A stretch of DNA of 64,000 nt from Paenibacillus lignilyticus. Lineage in GTDB: Bacteria; Bacillota; Bacilli; Paenibacillales; Paenibacillaceae. The notes under the pieces were generated by a model, which ran no database searches, had not been told where the DNA came from, and worked only from the letters and a program-made list of their open reading frames with translations. Location: assembly GCF_017942085.1 (NCBI RefSeq), contig NZ_JAGKSP010000012.1, forward strand, positions 1 to 64,000, read 5' to 3'. Made by a program: the position numbers and the translations under genes. Of this stretch, positions 43,213-52,125 are shown piece after piece. Position 1 is the stretch's first letter, and each line of letters opens with the position of its first letter.

Positions 43213-44190
43213 TTAGAAAATCGCTGAGTCCTTGTCGACCTTCCTTGCCGCATAGTTGCTGCCAAGCACGAGAACGAAGGCAACGACCGATTGGATAAAG
43301 CCGGCTGCGGAGGCCATCCCGATATCGCCGGACTTCCGTAAGCTTCGATAGACCAGCGTATCAATAACATCTGTTGTCGGATAGAGGAGAGAAGCATCGC
43401 CGACCATGGCGTAGAACATACCGAAATCCGCATTCATGATTCGCCCAACGGCGAGCAAGGTGAGGATGATAATCGTTGGCCTCAGCATCGGGATGCTGAT
43501 GAACCGAATTTGCTGCCAGCGGGATGCACCGTCGATGGAAGCGGCTTCATAATAGGAGTTGTCGATGCTCGTGAGGGCGGCTAAATAAATTATGGTGCCG
43601 TATCCGGTTACTTTCCAGCGAATGGCGATGGTCAGAATAAGCGGCCACAGCCCTGCTTCGCTGTAGAAATCGATGGGCTGGAAGCCCAGCCATTCTACAA
43701 TGCGATTGATCGCGCCATTCTCATAGTTGAGCAGGTTGTATGTAAAGACGCCGACAACGATCCAGGAAATAAAGAAGGGGAGAAACGTGATCGACTGCGT
43801 AATCCGCTTAAAATATTTGTTGCGCACTTCGTTCAGCATCAACGCAAGTCCCACCTCGAAAACGAGCCCCACTGCGATGAACAAGCCATTGAGCAGGATC
43901 GTGTTTCGAACTGCGCGCGAAGCGGCATCCGAAGAGAGCAGGTAGTCGAAGTTGTTGAGAATGGGCTGCGCCCACGGACTGCCGAAGATCCCTCTGGCAA
44001 AGTCGTAATTCTTGAACGCGATGATGAGACCCGCAAGCGGCAAGTAGTTGAAGACAAGGAGCAGGATGCCGACCGGGAGGAACATCACGTAGAGCGAGTG
44101 GTTCCGCATGAGATCGGAGACGAAGCTAGATCTCTTGCGATAGACAGCTGCAGATATCGGTTTATTCACAACTTCGCTGCTTGGTTTCAT
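43213..44190 (-). CDS. Carbohydrate ABC transporter permease (LplB/YteP type)
   Basis: This 325-residue protein has six helices, the LplB-family N-terminal segment (LYVMFLPVGILLLVFNYLPL, then IAFKNYDFARGIFGSPW) and an EAA loop (SYYEAASIDGASRWQQIRFI). The start at 44190 is chosen for an AAGGTAAGGA upstream; the frame is open for 20 more codons. It is the first gene of the transporter operon and lies downstream of the 51-bp repeat array and the YesM/YesN pair. Confidence 0.92.
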   Translation of the reverse strand: MKPSSEVVNKPISAAVYRKRSSFVSDLMRNHSLYVMFLPVGILLLVFNYLPLAGLIIAFKNYDFARGIFGSPWAQPILNNFDYLLSSDAASRAVRNTILLNGLFIAVGLVFEVGLALMLNEVRNKYFKRITQSITFLPFFISWIVVGVFTYNLLNYENGAINRIVEWLGFQPIDFYSEAGLWPLILTIAIRWKVTGYGTIIYLAALTSIDNSYYEAASIDGASRWQQIRFISIPMLRPTIIILTLLAVGRIMNADFGMFYAMVGDASLLYPTTDVIDTLVYRSLRKSGDIGMASAAGFIQSVVAFVLVLGSNYAARKVDKDSAIF

Positions 44191-44334
44191 GGGCGTCCTT
44201 ACCTTTCTTGTTCGTGTTTGGTAGCTGCTTATCGTTGCTATAATCATCATAATGGATGGCCCTCCGTGCTACTATGAGCCAAAATTAAACTTTGTGGTGT
44301 AAACTTGGCCTCTGTCAGAAACTATCTAAGTATG

Positions 44335-44766
44335 TGTTGCTCTGGAAGCTACTCTTGCTCTCAATTCGCTAACTAGCCGCTCATGTGTTCCTCTGGGAGC
44401 CACACTTGCTCGGAATTCGCCTACTAATCGTTCATGTGTTGCTCTGGGAGCCACACATTCTAGGAATTCGCCTACTAATCGCTCATTTGTTGCTCTGGGA
44501 GCTACACTTGCTCGGAATTCACTAACTAACCGTTCATGTGTTGCTCTGGGAGCTATACATTCACTCAATTCACCAACTAACTGCTCATGTAGATCTCCAG
44601 ACGATCTTCTTTTGCGAATTTCGCCGATCTTCCTCTCATGTAGATCTCCAGACGATCTTCTTTTGCGAATTTCGCCGATCTTCCTCTCATGTAGATCTGT
44701 AAGCGATCTTCTTTGGCGGTTTTCGCCGATCTTCCTCTCATGTAGATCTCTAGGCGATCTACTCGC
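44335..44766. repeat. In-phase 51-bp tandem array made of two repeat families
   Basis: Units start at 44335, 44386, 44437, 44488 and 44539 (TGTTGCTCTGGGAGC family) and at 44590, 44641, 44692 and 44743 (TAGATCTCCAGACGATCT family), each exactly 51 bp apart across the family switch. Units of both families end in CATG and contain a small palindrome (GCTC-TGG-GAGC or AGATC-n7-GATCT). On the minus strand the units read as 17-residue peptide repeats in two separate short frames without ribosome binding sites. It fills the gap between the kinase terminator and the permease gene. Confidence 0.88.
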
Positions 44767-44773
44767 CTAAACA

Positions 44774-44810
44774 AAAGGGCACCTATTCCAACCTCGGAAT
44801 AGTGCCCTCT
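44774..44810 (-). terminator. Terminator of the YesM/YesN pair
   Basis: GGGCACCTATTCC at 44777-44789 pairs with GGAATAGTGCCC at 44796-44807 with one bulge; on the minus strand TTTTGTTT follows. Confidence 0.9.
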
Positions 44811-44831
44811 CTTCGCTTCCCCTCAAGCCCG

Positions 44832-46619
44832 CTACCCCTGCTCCTCATCCGGCTCCATGATCGGGTGGCGCAGGACGATGCGCGTGCCGCTTCCTGCTCT
44901 GGCCTCGATCTGCAGCGTATAGGCCTCGCCAAAGTACAGCTTCAGCCGGTCGTTCACGTTGCGCAGGCCGACGCCGCGGCGCTTGGCGACAGGGACGGCC
45001 TTCTCCTCCGGATGGGTCAGCTCCTGCAGCACCGCTTCCGGAATGCCTTGTCCGTTATCGCTCAGCTCAATGACAATATCCGTCCCCTCGCGGCGACCGG
45101 TCAGCATGATCTTCCCTTTCTCGGGGTTGCTTCGAATGCCGTGATGAATCGCATTTTCCACTAACGGCTGCAGCAGCAAGCGGAGAAACGGCGCATGCAG
45201 CACCTCTTCGTCGATCGAAATCAAGAAGCGAACCTGGTTGCCGAGGCGCGCCTGCTCGATGCGGACGTACGCTTTCACTTGCTCGATTTCCCTCGACACC
45301 GTCGTAATTTCCTTGCCTTGATTGAGACTCAGCCGCAGCAAATTACCCAGCGAGGAAACCATTTCGCTTATATCCGGCATGTTATGGTACTCTGCCTTCC
45401 ACCGGATCGACTCCAGCGTATTGTACAGAAAATGCGGATTGATCTGGTGGCTCAGCACCTGAAACTCCAGCTCTTTCTTCGTTCGTTCCGCTTGCGTCGT
45501 CTGATCGAGCAGCTGCTGGATTTTGCCGGTCATGTTGTTGAAGCCCCGATACAGCCAGCCGATCTCGTCTCTCCGGTCCGAAGGCGGCAGCATGAACTGG
45601 AACTCGCCGGACTCCAGCTTGCGCATGGAACGAACCAATCTGTGCAGCGGATGGGTGAAGTACAGCGTCATATAGATGACGACCCCGATACAGCAGATCA
45701 AATAAATGATCAGGAAGAAAACAAGCAGCTTATCCATTTCCTGAATCGGATGCGTCAGCTGCTCCAGAGGCGTCGTGCTTACCAGCATCCATTGCTCCGA
45801 ATCCAGCTTCACATACGTGACGAGCTGCTTCTCTCCGTCAATCGTCAGCGTCTCCGCTTTCTGCGTCGAGGCTGCTATCGAATCGATGAGCGGCTTCGAC
45901 GGAATTAGCTTGCCGGCCAGCTCATTATCTGCCGTATCATAGAGCACATACCCGCTGCGCGTCATCAGAAACATCCGCTGCCCCTTCATCCGCTGCGATG
46001 GCGAGAGATACCGCTTCAGCTGATCCTCCGTCAAATCCGTAATGACGATCCCCCGCGCAATTTGGTCATGCAGCCCTGTAAACCGCTTGATTTTGGACAG
46101 CATCGGCCGAAAATACGTACTTTCGGCGGGCATGAACAAATGCCACGTCGGCGTAATCGTCATCTGTGCCGCTTTAAACCAGCTGCTCGTCTGAAAACCC
46201 TTCTGTTCATCCAGCGTGTTGATATACATGGGATGTTTATCCGGATCTATCGGAAATACCCGTATGCGAAAAGCATCCACTTGCGACTTCGACTGATCGA
46301 GCAGCAGCATCATGCCGGAAATAAAAGCACTCTCGTCCTTCGTCGGTATCATCGAGTTCTCCATCAGCTGCTGAAACTTCGTATTGCCGATGATGCCGTT
46401 AATCTGCTCGTTCAGCTGATTGAGGTAACGGTCCAAATTCCGTTTGGATTGAAGCATGTAGTCCATCGAGAAAGAAGCATTGGCATTCGATATCCCTTCA
46501 ACCGACTTGATATGCGCATAATAAGCGAAGAGCAGAAACGGCACGATGATGATCATGAAGAACATGCCGATCACTTTATTGCGTAAAGAGGCCGCTTGCT
46601 GAAGCGTATAGCTACTCAT
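44832..46619 (-). CDS. Sensor histidine kinase, YesM family
   Basis: This 595-residue kinase has a helix near 15-35, an extracytoplasmic dCache-type domain, a second helix near 295-320, HAMP, the phospho-acceptor motif QINPHFLYNTLESIRW and a GHKL ATPase domain (LSDNGQGIPEAV, RRGVGLRNVNDRL). Its start overlaps the response-regulator stop by eight bases, with GAGG upstream. The pair precedes an Lpl-type transporter operon on the same strand and probably induces it. Confidence 0.93.
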   Translation of the reverse strand: MSSYTLQQAASLRNKVIGMFFMIIIVPFLLFAYYAHIKSVEGISNANASFSMDYMLQSKRNLDRYLNQLNEQINGIIGNTKFQQLMENSMIPTKDESAFISGMMLLLDQSKSQVDAFRIRVFPIDPDKHPMYINTLDEQKGFQTSSWFKAAQMTITPTWHLFMPAESTYFRPMLSKIKRFTGLHDQIARGIVITDLTEDQLKRYLSPSQRMKGQRMFLMTRSGYVLYDTADNELAGKLIPSKPLIDSIAASTQKAETLTIDGEKQLVTYVKLDSEQWMLVSTTPLEQLTHPIQEMDKLLVFFLIIYLICCIGVVIYMTLYFTHPLHRLVRSMRKLESGEFQFMLPPSDRRDEIGWLYRGFNNMTGKIQQLLDQTTQAERTKKELEFQVLSHQINPHFLYNTLESIRWKAEYHNMPDISEMVSSLGNLLRLSLNQGKEITTVSREIEQVKAYVRIEQARLGNQVRFLISIDEEVLHAPFLRLLLQPLVENAIHHGIRSNPEKGKIMLTGRREGTDIVIELSDNGQGIPEAVLQELTHPEEKAVPVAKRRGVGLRNVNDRLKLYFGEAYTLQIEARAGSGTRIVLRHPIMEPDEEQG

Positions 46620-48255
46620 CGATGATTCCTCTCAGCTTCCGATATTCTTTAGGCGTATGACCGACGTTCTTCTTGAACAGCTTCGTAAAATGAACCGGGT
46701 CGCGATATCCAACCTCTTGCGAGACCTGATAGATTTTGTTGGCGACGTCGCCTAGCATCTCTTTCGCTTTCTCGATCCGCACCTCGGTCAAATATTCCAG
46801 GAACGTCTGCTGCTTCTCCTTCTTGAACAGCTTGCTGAGCCATACCGGCGTTACATGAACCTCCAGCGAAACGGTATGCAGCGTCAAATTATCCCCATAA
46901 TTCCGCTGGATGACCTTCTCCGCCTCGGATATGATCTGGCTCTGAGGCACCCAATTTTTCCTGAAATCCGCAGCGATGGAGACCAGATAGCTCTCCACCT
47001 GAATGCGCAGCGAATCGAGCGTATCGTACTGCTCCAGCCGATCCCAGATCGCGATGGGATTGCGTTCCCAGCCCCGTTCTTTCCACCCGCCGGCGGCAGC
47101 TTTCTTGAACAGCTCCAGCAGCCACTCGAATATTTTCTGCTGAATATCTTTAATGTTGGTCGCGCCCCATGTCCGAACAAATTCGGGAAATGACTGCATG
47201 ACCGTCCGGATTTCCCGATCGGAGCCATAACGAATGAGATCGAACATTTCATTGACGTTGCCGATCGACAGCTCCGAGAACTCCGCATCGACGCCGAGAT
47301 CCTGACGAAGCAGCAGCCGATTGCCGCCGTATACGGCCTTCTGCTCCAGAATATCAGCCGCTTCCTGCCGCATTTCATGCAGCTGCTTAATGCCGCCGAC
47401 CGTGGAGGCGAGCCCGATGCTGACCTTCACTTTGACATATCCGTTAATCCGTTCGATGCACGTAACGGCAATATCCTTGATGGAACAAAGCTGTTCCTGA
47501 TGATTGCAGCTGAGAACGATCACGAAACGGGATTTCGCATCGCTGTACATGCAGGCCGGATGCGCATATTCCTCCTGCAGAGTCTGCTTCACGACATTGC
47601 TGATGCCGAACAAGACAAGCTCCTTCTCCTTGCGGTACAGCTTCCCTTGGTCAATGGCCTTCAGATCATCCACTTCAATGAGCATGAGCGCGAGCTTATG
47701 CTGCGTCAGCCACTCCAGCTGCAGATTGCCTAGCCTATGCATCATGCGCGATTCCCAGTAAGGGTTATACTCGTTCTCCGCCGCTTCGCGAACGACTTCC
47801 TCCTGCATTTTGGGCAATGCAAAATGAACCTGATTCTCCAGCAGCAGCTTATTTTGTTTATCGAGCCGTTCCTCGCGAATTTGACTAAGCGCTTTGCGAA
47901 TAACCTGCGACAGCTCCTCGATATTAATCGGCTTGAGCACATAATCGATGGCGCCAAGCTGCATCGCATGCTTCACCAGATCGAAATCATCATAGCCGCT
48001 GATGACGATCGACTTGCCCGAGAAATTGCAGCGCTGGTGCAGGGACTGAATAAATTCGAGACCCGACATGCGGCTCATTTTGATATCCGTCACAATCAAG
48101 TCCGGGTTTAACTGCTCGGTCAGCTCAAGCGCGGTTTCACCGTCGTCAGCCGTATATATTTCATCCAAATCGATGCCACAATCCACCCAAGGAAAACGAA
48201 GCCGCAGCCCTTCCCTGATTTCCTTCTCATCATCTACAATCAGCACCCGATACAT
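46612..48255 (-). CDS. Response regulator, YesN/AraC type
   Basis: This 547-residue protein has a receiver domain (VDDE 7-10, phospho-acceptor Asp57 in VTDIKMSRMSG, Lys in VLKPINIEE), a long middle domain and a C-terminal AraC DNA-binding domain (YQVSQEVGYRDPVHFTKLF). It is co-transcribed with the overlapping YesM-type kinase. The likely targets are the transporter at 40612-44190 and perhaps the polysaccharide operon beyond it. Confidence 0.93.
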   Translation of the reverse strand: MYRVLIVDDEKEIREGLRLRFPWVDCGIDLDEIYTADDGETALELTEQLNPDLIVTDIKMSRMSGLEFIQSLHQRCNFSGKSIVISGYDDFDLVKHAMQLGAIDYVLKPINIEELSQVIRKALSQIREERLDKQNKLLLENQVHFALPKMQEEVVREAAENEYNPYWESRMMHRLGNLQLEWLTQHKLALMLIEVDDLKAIDQGKLYRKEKELVLFGISNVVKQTLQEEYAHPACMYSDAKSRFVIVLSCNHQEQLCSIKDIAVTCIERINGYVKVKVSIGLASTVGGIKQLHEMRQEAADILEQKAVYGGNRLLLRQDLGVDAEFSELSIGNVNEMFDLIRYGSDREIRTVMQSFPEFVRTWGATNIKDIQQKIFEWLLELFKKAAAGGWKERGWERNPIAIWDRLEQYDTLDSLRIQVESYLVSIAADFRKNWVPQSQIISEAEKVIQRNYGDNLTLHTVSLEVHVTPVWLSKLFKKEKQQTFLEYLTEVRIEKAKEMLGDVANKIYQVSQEVGYRDPVHFTKLFKKNVGHTPKEYRKLRGIIDE

Positions 48256-48484
48256 GTTCTCTCATCACCCTTTACCGAGTATGTATGCGACTTCAACATG
48301 AACGTACCGTTATCTTATCGCTCTTAATTCCAGGCAGGCAATGGGGGATTATTATCTTTATCAGGTCAATCGAAACCTACTTTGGAAGCGCTTTATTACA
48401 ATTCGACAACAATTGCGCTTTCCCTTCCCCATGGTTTGCCAAAGCAACTTTGAGGCCATTATGAATAATGGCTTGGATGCCTCA

Positions 48485-48513
48485 TTTACCTTCGTATGGA
48501 AAGGCGGTAGAAT
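48485..48513 (+). promoter_or_regulatory. Promoter of the M42 peptidase gene
   Basis: TTTACC at 48485-48490 and TAGAAT at 48508-48513 are 17 bp apart, about 60 bp before the gene. The rest of the 320-bp divergent gap (48256-48575) shows no gene or further recognisable site. Confidence 0.5.
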
Positions 48514-48575
48514 AGGGGTGTTTGGTGTTTGATCCGACTGCATACCCCATCCCATTACGATAGCGAGGAATGATC

Positions 48576-49649
48576 ATGAATCAAGAAACAATGGAACTGA
48601 TGCGTACGTTAACCGAATTTCAAGCGGCATCCGGCTTTGAGCGGGAGCTGCGGAGCTTTGTTCGCGGTGAGCTTACGAAATATACAGATGAAATCGTGCA
48701 GGATCGACTGGGCAGTATCTTCGGCGTCATGCGCGGCGATGAGAGCGGTCCGGTCATTATGGCGGCAGGTCATTTGGACGAAGTTGGCTTTATGATCACG
48801 GGCATTACAGAGAACGGCATGCTCAAATTCCAGACGCTTGGCGGCTGGTTCAGCCAAGTGCTGCCTGCGCAGCGCATTCAAGTGATGACCGAGAACGGGC
48901 CGATCGTCGGCATCATCGGAACGACGCCTGTTCATCTGCTCGATGAAGCAGCGCGCGGCAAGCCGCTGGACGTGAAGGGCATGTATATCGACATCGGCGC
49001 GGACAGCCGCCAGCATGCGGAGGAAGTCGGCGTGCGCATTGGACAGCAGGCTGTTCCCTATTGTCCGTTCACCCCGCTTGCGAATCCGAAGAAAATTATG
49101 GCCAAATCATGGGATAACCGATACGGCGTCGGGCTTGCCATCGAGCTGCTGAAAGAGCTGCGCGGACAGAAGCTTCCGAATGTGCTGTATGCCGGGGCAA
49201 CGGTACAAGAAGAGCTCGGACTGCGCGGTGCCAAAACAGCATCCGCCATGATTAAGCCGGACCTATTCTTCGCGATGGATGCCAGCGCGGCCAATGACAT
49301 GAACGGCGACAAATCCGCCTTCGGTCAGCTTGGTCAAGGCACCTTGCTGCGTCTCTATGATCCAAGCATGCTGACGCATCGCGGCATGGTGGAGTACGTG
49401 CTGGATATGGCGCAAACGCACAACATTCCGTACCAGTACTTCGTCTCCCAAGGCGGAACGGACGCCGGAGCGGTACATACGCAAGGAATCGGCATCCCTT
49501 CGACCGTTATCGGCGTATGCGCAAGGTACATTCATACCTCGGCTTCCGTCCTGCACACCGATGACTACGACGCAGCTAAGGAGCTGCTCGTGAAATTGGT
49601 GCAGCATTGCGATCGCTCGACTTACCAGACGATTATCGACCGCTCGTAA
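48576..49649 (+). CDS. M42 family metallopeptidase
   Basis: This 357-residue enzyme is an M42 aminopeptidase (YsdC/FrvX/glutamyl aminopeptidase type), usually a tetrahedral dodecamer that trims peptides in the cytoplasm. The dinuclear metal and catalytic residues are visible: His66 in AAGHLDEVGF, Asp180 in SWDNRYG, the Glu212/Glu213 pair in VQEELGLRG, Asp235 in FAMDASA and the C-terminal His in YIHTSAS. The start at 48576 fits the GAGGAA site; the ATG six bases earlier is too close. Some members were named endoglucanase, which is not supported here. Confidence 0.93.
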   Translation: MNQETMELMRTLTEFQAASGFERELRSFVRGELTKYTDEIVQDRLGSIFGVMRGDESGPVIMAAGHLDEVGFMITGITENGMLKFQTLGGWFSQVLPAQRIQVMTENGPIVGIIGTTPVHLLDEAARGKPLDVKGMYIDIGADSRQHAEEVGVRIGQQAVPYCPFTPLANPKKIMAKSWDNRYGVGLAIELLKELRGQKLPNVLYAGATVQEELGLRGAKTASAMIKPDLFFAMDASAANDMNGDKSAFGQLGQGTLLRLYDPSMLTHRGMVEYVLDMAQTHNIPYQYFVSQGGTDAGAVHTQGIGIPSTVIGVCARYIHTSASVLHTDDYDAAKELLVKLVQHCDRSTYQTIIDRS

Positions 49650-49663
49650 GCAGCGTTCTCAAG

Positions 49664-49712
49664 CAAAAGACCAGTGAACCGTTCGTAAATCGAACGTCCA
49701 CTGGTCTTTTTT
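49664..49712 (+). terminator. Terminator of the M42 peptidase gene
   Basis: AAGACCAGTGaACCGTTCG at 49667-49685 pairs with CGAACGTCCACTGGTCTTT at 49691-49709, followed by TTTTT. Confidence 0.9.
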
Positions 49713-49806
49713 GATTAGTACTATTTTCTATTTCGCAGATCGAAACATTACGCTGTATCTATTCGTCCATAAAGTGAAAGCATAAAGGGTAGAAAGGATG
49801 ATGGTA

Positions 49807-50340
49807 ATGCAAGCACATATTGGTAAACGATTTAATGTCCTGTACAGGCTGACATCAGCCGTTCTCATAGCCGTCACCGTATTAACTGTAGTTGGCTGCA
49901 GCCGATCGGATCAAAATAAGAGCACTACGGAGCATCAGGTCAGCAATCTGCCAACGATCACGAGTCAAATCAAAGCCGGAACCAACCCGTTTGAAGTAGC
50001 CGGCATCGAGGATCCACAGGCATTCTTCGACGTATTCAACGCGGTCAAAACAGCCATTGCCGAAGGTGACAAGGTCACTGTAGCCAATCATATTCTCTAT
50101 CCGCTCAGAGTGAACGGCACATCAGGCTCGCTGCTGATCAAGACGCGCCGCGATTTTGTCGATCGATACGACGCCATCATCGACAAGTCGATCAAGCAAG
50201 CGATCGCTGAGCAGTCAGCTGACCAGGTATTCGTGAATTATCAAGGCGTCATGGTCGGCAACGGCGACATCTGGTTCGGCGGCAGCGCCGATAAACCTCA
50301 GGTAATCGGGATCATCGCGATTAATCACGATATCCGCTGA
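49807..50340 (+). CDS. Small hypothetical lipoprotein
   Basis: This 177-residue protein has a signal peptide with lipobox (VLTVVGC) followed by a short polar linker and a soluble domain of about 140 residues with alternating helices and strands (DPQAFFDVFNAVKTAIAEGD, IKTRRDFVDRYDAIID, VMVGNGDIWFGG). The shape, ending in a strand that reports on GDIWFG, resembles NTF2-like or SnoaL-type folds, but I do not recognise the family. The third of three in-frame ATGs (49807) has AAAGG at the right distance. It is a single-gene unit converging on gluconokinase. Confidence 0.75.
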   Translation: MQAHIGKRFNVLYRLTSAVLIAVTVLTVVGCSRSDQNKSTTEHQVSNLPTITSQIKAGTNPFEVAGIEDPQAFFDVFNAVKTAIAEGDKVTVANHILYPLRVNGTSGSLLIKTRRDFVDRYDAIIDKSIKQAIAEQSADQVFVNYQGVMVGNGDIWFGGSADKPQVIGIIAINHDIR

Positions 50341-50389
50341 CGGTTGACGTTGAATATCACGCCGGCCGACGTCGCCGCGCCGCGCTGAA

Positions 50390-51934
50390 CTACTGAAACA
50401 ATTTTCGCTGATAATCGGCAATACTTGCGTAATCATCTGTAAGCTTCTCCGTTAGGCGCAAGTAGATAGGCAGCAGCTCCTCATAGTGGGCTGCTGCTTC
50501 TTTATTTGGCGTAAGCTCGAACGTGGAGCCCATCATCTTCGAGACAACCGACAAGGAATCGGCACGGCCGATCGCCATTAATCCGAGCACCACCGCTCCC
50601 AAGCAGGAGCTCTCGAAGCTCTCCGGAATGACGATTCGCTGCCCCAATATGTCTGCCATCATCTGACGCCATAGCGGAGAACGGGCAAATCCGCCTGTGG
50701 CATGGATTTTGGCCGGTTTACCGATCGTTTCCTCCAAGGCATGGAGAACCGAATATAAATTGTAATTAATGCCTTCCAGAACAGCACGCATCATATGCTC
50801 CTTGCTGTGATGCAGCGACAGACCGAAGAATGAACCACGCGCATTCGGGTTCCACAATGGCGCTCGTTCTCCTGTCAAGTACGGGTGGAATATCAATCCG
50901 TCCGAGCCGGGACGTACCTTCTCCATCATTTGCGTCAGCACATCGTACGGGTCTAACCCCATACGCCTTGCTTCTTCCGCTTCTGCCGAAGCGAGCTCAT
51001 CTCTGAGCCAGCGGAAGATGACGCCGCCATTGTTAACCGCCCCTCCGATGACCCATTTGTCCGCCGTCAGCGCGTAGCAGAAGTAGCGGCCCTTCGGATC
51101 CGTCACGGGTTTATCGACAATCGTGCGGATCGCGCCGCTTGTTCCGATCGTAAGCGCCACTACGCCGGGGTCAATCGCATCCACGCCCAGATTGGACAGC
51201 GGTCCATCGCTTGCACCTACAACGAACGGCGTACTAGGCAGCAATCCGATTTGTTCCGCTATTTCACCATTTAGCCCGGTAAGCACATGCGTCGTCGGGA
51301 CCAGCTCCGACAGCCGGTCGCTCGTGATGCCCGCAATCCGAAGCGCTTCCTCATCCCAGTCCAACTTCTCCAGATTCATCATCCCGGTAGCCGAAGCAAT
51401 CGAATGATCGACGACATAGACGCCAAATAGCTTGAAGAAGACATATTCCTTCATCGAAATAAACTTCTTCGCACGTCCGAACAGCTCCGGCTCGTCGTGT
51501 CGCAGCCACAGCAGCTTCGTAATCGGCGACATCGGATGAACCGGCGTGCCTGTCCGAAGATAGATTTCATGACCGCCCATCTCGTTCTTGAACTTGGCCG
51601 CCCATGCCGCGCTGCGATTATCCGCCCAAGTCAAACATCTCCTAATCGGCTTCCCGTCGGCATCGACCGGAATCACGCTATGCATGGCCGAACTGAAGGA
51701 AGCGAACAGCACATCCGCCGCATTTACGCCTTGCATTATTTTCGTCATTGTGGACACGACCGCCGCAAAAATCTCATCCGGATCCTGCTCCGCCACTTCC
51801 GGCGTCGGCGTGTAAAGCGGGTACTCCACATGTGCCGAGGTGACGATACTGCCATCCTCCCGGAACAGCACGGACTTCGTGCTCGTTGTCCCAATATCCA
51901 CGCCAATCATATAGTTCAACTGTTCGCTCTGCAT
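50390..51934 (-). CDS. gntK: FGGY family carbohydrate kinase, gluconokinase type
   Basis: This 514-residue kinase has the FGGY N-terminal phosphate-1 motif (GVDIGTTSTKSVLF, about 10-23), a TWADNRSAAWA segment typical of gluconate kinases, and the C-terminal family signature (GGFARSPLWRQMMADILGQ). It would phosphorylate gluconate or a related sugar acid. The start at 51934 has AAGAAGGA upstream; the longer frame is unsupported. It follows an ABC importer on the same strand but is separated by a terminator and has its own promoter. Substrate assignment follows overall likeness to B. subtilis GntK and is not certain. Confidence 0.85.
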   Translation of the reverse strand: MQSEQLNYMIGVDIGTTSTKSVLFREDGSIVTSAHVEYPLYTPTPEVAEQDPDEIFAAVVSTMTKIMQGVNAADVLFASFSSAMHSVIPVDADGKPIRRCLTWADNRSAAWAAKFKNEMGGHEIYLRTGTPVHPMSPITKLLWLRHDEPELFGRAKKFISMKEYVFFKLFGVYVVDHSIASATGMMNLEKLDWDEEALRIAGITSDRLSELVPTTHVLTGLNGEIAEQIGLLPSTPFVVGASDGPLSNLGVDAIDPGVVALTIGTSGAIRTIVDKPVTDPKGRYFCYALTADKWVIGGAVNNGGVIFRWLRDELASAEAEEARRMGLDPYDVLTQMMEKVRPGSDGLIFHPYLTGERAPLWNPNARGSFFGLSLHHSKEHMMRAVLEGINYNLYSVLHALEETIGKPAKIHATGGFARSPLWRQMMADILGQRIVIPESFESSCLGAVVLGLMAIGRADSLSVVSKMMGSTFELTPNKEAAAHYEELLPIYLRLTEKLTDDYASIADYQRKLFQ

Positions 51935-52017
51935 CGCTAATCCTTCTTCCCCGCTAACAAATTCAAGTTGCGCGCGTTGTATAGAGTATGTATTTCGGTA
52001 ATCATCACTTTCCATGT

Positions 52018-52046
52018 AGTATATATTCCTTGCCTTTATAGCGCAA
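52018..52046 (-). promoter_or_regulatory. Promoter of the FGGY kinase gene
   Basis: On the minus strand TTGCGC (52041-52046) and TATACT (52018-52023) are 17 bp apart, downstream of the preceding operon terminator. Confidence 0.5.
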
Positions 52047-52072
52047 TGTCGAGAGAGGCGGAAGACCGCGGA

Positions 52073-52119
52073 AAAAGCCGCCCAAGCTTCCCCATTAAGA
52101 GGATGCATGGACGGCTTAG
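52073..52119 (-). terminator. Terminator after the third binding-protein gene
   Basis: AAGCCGCCC at 52075-52083 pairs with GGACGGCTT at 52109-52117 (one G-T pair); a U-run follows on the minus strand. Confidence 0.75.
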
Positions 52120-52125
52120 TATCAC

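Noticed and set aside
44326..44774. Two short frames encoding 17-residue repeats, or a CRISPR array
   Set aside because: The 51-bp units are contiguous without unique spacers, which excludes CRISPR. The frames are short, lie in different phases and lack start signals, so coding is unlikely though not impossible.
48387..48400. A cre-like GGAAGCGCTTTATT in the gap before the M42 gene
   Set aside because: It has at least three mismatches to the consensus and no carbohydrate gene beside it.
50341..50389. A terminator between the converging small lipoprotein and FGGY kinase genes
   Set aside because: The GC-rich stretch has only short self-complementarity and no T-run on either strand.
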